From the NCBI GenBank assembly GCA_029962745.1, contig CM057169.1, forward strand, positions 20,552,143-20,616,142: a stretch of DNA of 64,000 bases. Direction: 5' to 3'. Position numbers and translations under genes: made by a program. Positions within the stretch are counted from its first letter, which is position 1, and each line of letters begins with the position of its first letter. Under the pieces are notes generated by a model, which saw only the letters and a list, made by a program, of their open reading frames with translations, made no database searches and had not been told where the DNA came from. The stretch is from Echinometra lucunter (Eukaryota; Echinodermata; Echinoidea; Camarodonta; Echinometridae). This document shows positions 61,667 through 64,000 of the stretch, piece after piece.

Positions 61667-61765
61667 GTTAAATCACTGCCTGGTGTTGGCTCTATAGTGT
61701 ATTTCATTGTGTTTATCGTGATGCTCATCGTCTTCCTCTACCTAACTGGAGTGATCAGAATGTGA
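61667..61765 (+). CDS. C-terminal hydrophobic helix exon of one-helix gene 5
   Basis: After a TTTGACCCAACAG acceptor the phase 0 frame reads VKSLPGVGSIVYFIVFIVML, then IVFLYLTGVIRM and TGA. It is one strongly hydrophobic helix with a basic C-terminal Arg, matching the layout of the helix exons at 27799 and 29425, which also start with Val. Joined to 52818-52871 it gives a 50-residue protein without a signal peptide, best read as tail-anchored. The pairing is by phase, position and family pattern only. Confidence 0.6.
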   Translation, partial: VKSLPGVGSIVYFIVFIVMLIVFLYLTGVIRM

Positions 61766-62150
61766 TGTACTGGGGACAGACTGTTGAATGTATGTTGGAA
61801 ATTGTACAGATACTTATCATACTATAAATGTTATGAACTGGAATGTCGAATTTAGATAAGAGGCCTATGGTAGCAATGGTTCAACAATGTGGTTCTTTCC
61901 TAGAGGTGACAAAAAGATCCATTCCAAGCGGTGATCAGAAAAAATAGCATAAAACCCTGCAAAATACAAGGGTTGGCCCGCCTAAGCCTATGACTAATTT
62001 TTAAAAAGTTAAAATATACATAATTATTTCAAGCCCCCGTCAAAAAAAAAATCCCCTTCCCACCATCAATTAAGATTACCTCAGATTATTTGTCAAAGAT
62101 GATTATTCTAGAAGCGACGTATCGTCGACGTATCGTCTAGCCGACTTCAT

Positions 62151-62160
62151 GGGATTCCCC
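62151..62160. promoter_or_regulatory. Candidate kB site of ubiquitin-like gene 3
   Basis: GGGATTCCCC matches the NF-kB consensus GGGRNWYYCC exactly, with the last base 33 bp before the TATA box. This suggests Rel-type control. Confidence 0.55.
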
Positions 62161-62192
62161 GATTCCGAAAACGACATCACCGCACCGGTCTG

Positions 62193-62199
62193 TATAAAA
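62193..62199 (+). promoter_or_regulatory. TATA box of ubiquitin-like gene 3
   Basis: TATAAAA in the context TGTATAAAAGACC, 206 bp before the ATG, with a kB-type site immediately upstream. Confidence 0.75.
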
Positions 62200-62398
62200 G
62201 ACCGGGCAGACGTCGACAAAATCATATTTTACGTCCTGCCGGAAGAAACGTTTCCCTTCAAGATTTATTTCATCAGCTACAAGTACTTTTGATATTTTTC
62301 GAACAAAAAGAGGTTATAAAATTTGATATTACGCAGACCAAAACAGACCATAACTGAATCGTTTTCATTACATCGGAAAGAAGGAGACAAATAGAAGC

Positions 62399-63394
62399 AT
62401 GGACACCTTCGGCAACACCGGGAACGAAGGACAGAGAGGGTACGATGGCGACTATGACGATGGGAATACGTATGGACCTCAAGGCAATGAGCCATCCCGA
62501 CATCATGGCAACAATGGACACGATGGAGACAACGATTCAACTCACCAGAGCCAACCTAGCGGGAATGGCGGTGGCGGTTACCAAAACTCCGGGGGACGCA
62601 ATACTGGTGGCAATGAGCCATCTCGACATGGGCCCTACAACCCAAACACATATGGCCCTTACGGGAACGAACCCTCCAGACACAGAGTAAGCTAGCTATT
62701 TATTCCTTCTTCCTTTCCATGACAGTCGTTTAGTACTGTTTTGCATTTGCCAATGTAGAATGATGATGAAAACAGATTAGATAGGTGATTATGACCACCC
62801 TTGCAAATAGTTACCCAAAGATATGTTTCATAGATTGTCGGTTGTGTCGTAAGGGATTAGAAAAATGAGGGGATTTATATGGAAGTAACATGTTTCCAAT
62901 AATATTTACAGGTGTGAGAAAATCAATGAAAAATTTAAACAGCAGAAAAATGGTGCCTTTCTAATGTTAGACTAAAATAAAAAGTGTAAAGATAAATATA
63001 AGAAAGCTTTTTCTTACCTTTCTTTCTGTTATTATTCCTATTATATTATTCCACTGTTACAGATCCAATGTTTAAAAAGGTTAAACATTACTTGATGTAA
63101 CAGTTTAACCAAACAGCCGGTCAAACAACTCATACGTTCATTTATTTATCATATTTCCAGGACATCGACATTTTCGTGAAACCTGACAACAGGAACCCTG
63201 TCCCTATGACCGCAAACTTGGACTGGACGCTGGACAAGCTACACAGCAGCTCTGCAAGGAAGTGTAATTTGCATCCAAGCCAGTGCCACTCATCTTGCGC
63301 TGGTGTGCCGTTGTCAGGCTCCCGCAAGGTTCACGAGACGAGCATAAGAAATGGCTCAACTGTGAATCTCCATGTGCGTGTTAAAGGAGGCTAA
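62399..63394 (+). CDS. NEPSRH-family ubiquitin-like protein 3
   Basis: Exon 1 (62399-62686) encodes 96 residues starting MDTFGNTGNEGQRGYDGDYD, rich in Gly, Asn, Asp and Tyr. It has one degenerate and three full motif copies (QGNEPSRHHG, GGNEPSRHGP, YGNEPSRHR). Donor AGA|GTAAGC is phase 0. Exon 2 (63161-63394) encodes 77 residues: DIDIFVKPDNRNPVPMTANL opens like a ubiquitin fold, HETSIRNGSTVNLHV matches the region before the ubiquitin tail, and the protein ends VRVKGG followed by TAA. It thus ends exactly at Gly-Gly and needs no processing. The middle has diverged and gained Cys residues. Total is 173 residues. A TATA box, a kB-like site and a poly(A) signal (63483) make this the best-bounded gene here. 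Confidence 0.75.
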
Positions 63395-63482
63395 ACGAAA
63401 GTTGACTGCCAAGAACATTGTATTGACGTAAGATTTAAGTTGTAGGATATGTTGGGAAGATAAGGTATACCGTACGAGGTAA

Positions 63483-63488
63483 AATAAA
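63483..63488 (+). terminator. Poly(A) signal of ubiquitin-like gene 3
   Basis: AATAAA 89 bp after the stop codon. Confidence 0.6.
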
Positions 63489-63494
63489 ACTGAA

Positions 63495-64000
63495 ACAAGG
63501 TCCGTCAGGAAAAAACGACGAGAATAATTCATGAAAGTGGTAATGATGTCGGGTATGGCTTATTGGCAGATTCATAACAGGAGCGTCTTTGAATATAGTC
63601 AATGGTAGTGGTCAAGTTGGAATGATAAGTTATTTGACTATTCAGAGTTGACGAGAAACAGCACAAGTTAAGAGAATTTATATAAATGTCATGCAAGAAA
63701 ACAAGAAAAATCACTCGAGCTGAGTGTAGAATTTGCGATGACATCAGTTCAGACTGAAAAGTGAGAAGAATATAACGAGGCCTGCCGAACTATAATGAAT
63801 GTCTGTTGGTAAGCTCGATTGTGATGTTATGTTAGAGAGAAAAATCGAGCTCCTGTTATCCCCACACAGGAAGCTGCAAACGATTTACAAAGCAAACACA
63901 TATAGTATTATCAGTTATGTCTGGCTTAAACACCCACAGTACATAATTCGTGGACCCTTGAATGATTGCTCTCAAAGACAGAACCATTTCAAACAAAGTC
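63495..64000. other. No gene seen at window end
   Basis: No cluster motif, splice pattern or known repeat was recognised in the last 500 bp. Confidence 0.4.

Noticed and set aside
1..64000. CRISPR array, bacterial operon or rRNA genes
   Set aside because: No regularly spaced direct repeats with unique spacers, no ribosomal RNA signature, and gene structure is eukaryotic.

Overview
This is animal nuclear DNA: about 36-38% G+C by eye, short genes split by GT-AG introns, abundant microsatellites, a decayed LINE, a tRNA-derived SINE and fold-back MITEs. The SINE and the fold-back element, as I remember such families, point to an echinoderm, probably a sea urchin. That call is an inference from repeats only.

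The main content is a head-to-tail cluster, all on the + strand, of at least 14 very small genes plus one orphan copy. They share a short N-terminal peptide that I do not recognise. Its approximate consensus is M-x-[RK]-P-[TVS]-P-G-x(3)-N-E-[PT]-[SPT]-[RKE]-[HR], and I call it the NEPSRH motif after its commonest form. The first coding exon usually holds little more than this motif. The later exon or exons then encode unrelated, mostly membrane-active or conjugation-type modules: an amphipathic helix (4084, orphan at 15123), a Cys/Arg-rich tail (9632), Lys/Arg-rich tails (11549, 17965), a glycine zipper (22295), single hydrophobic C-terminal helices (27232, 28465, 30093, 36418, 52818), a cationic amphipathic helix (35291) and ubiquitin-like domains with a C-terminal Gly-Gly (41870, 50270, 62399). 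No member shows a signal peptide, so cytosolic proteins or C-terminally tail-anchored proteins are the simplest reading.

Layout: 1-3.8 kb is a broken LINE on the minus strand interrupted by a PIF/Harbinger-like insertion. From 4 to 21 kb there are two interleaved segmental duplications carrying the amphipathic-helix and basic genes. The glycine-zipper gene lies at 22.3-23.8 kb and repeats with a SINE at 24-27 kb. From 27 to 37 kb there is a tandem array of one-helix genes and the cationic-helix gene. From 39 to 51 kb there are two ubiquitin-like genes in related duplicated segments rich in GAT/ATA repeats. From 52.8 to 61.8 kb a one-helix gene has an 8.8-kb intron filled with satellite and duplicated DNA. 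The third ubiquitin-like gene follows at 62.2-63.5 kb, with a kB-type site and TATA box.

The working idea is inference. The constant N-terminal peptide would be a shared docking, processing or targeting tag, with cluster members delivering different effectors, perhaps in innate immunity. All exon structures were read by eye from splice consensus, frame compatibility and comparison of the duplicated copies; no transcript data were available.
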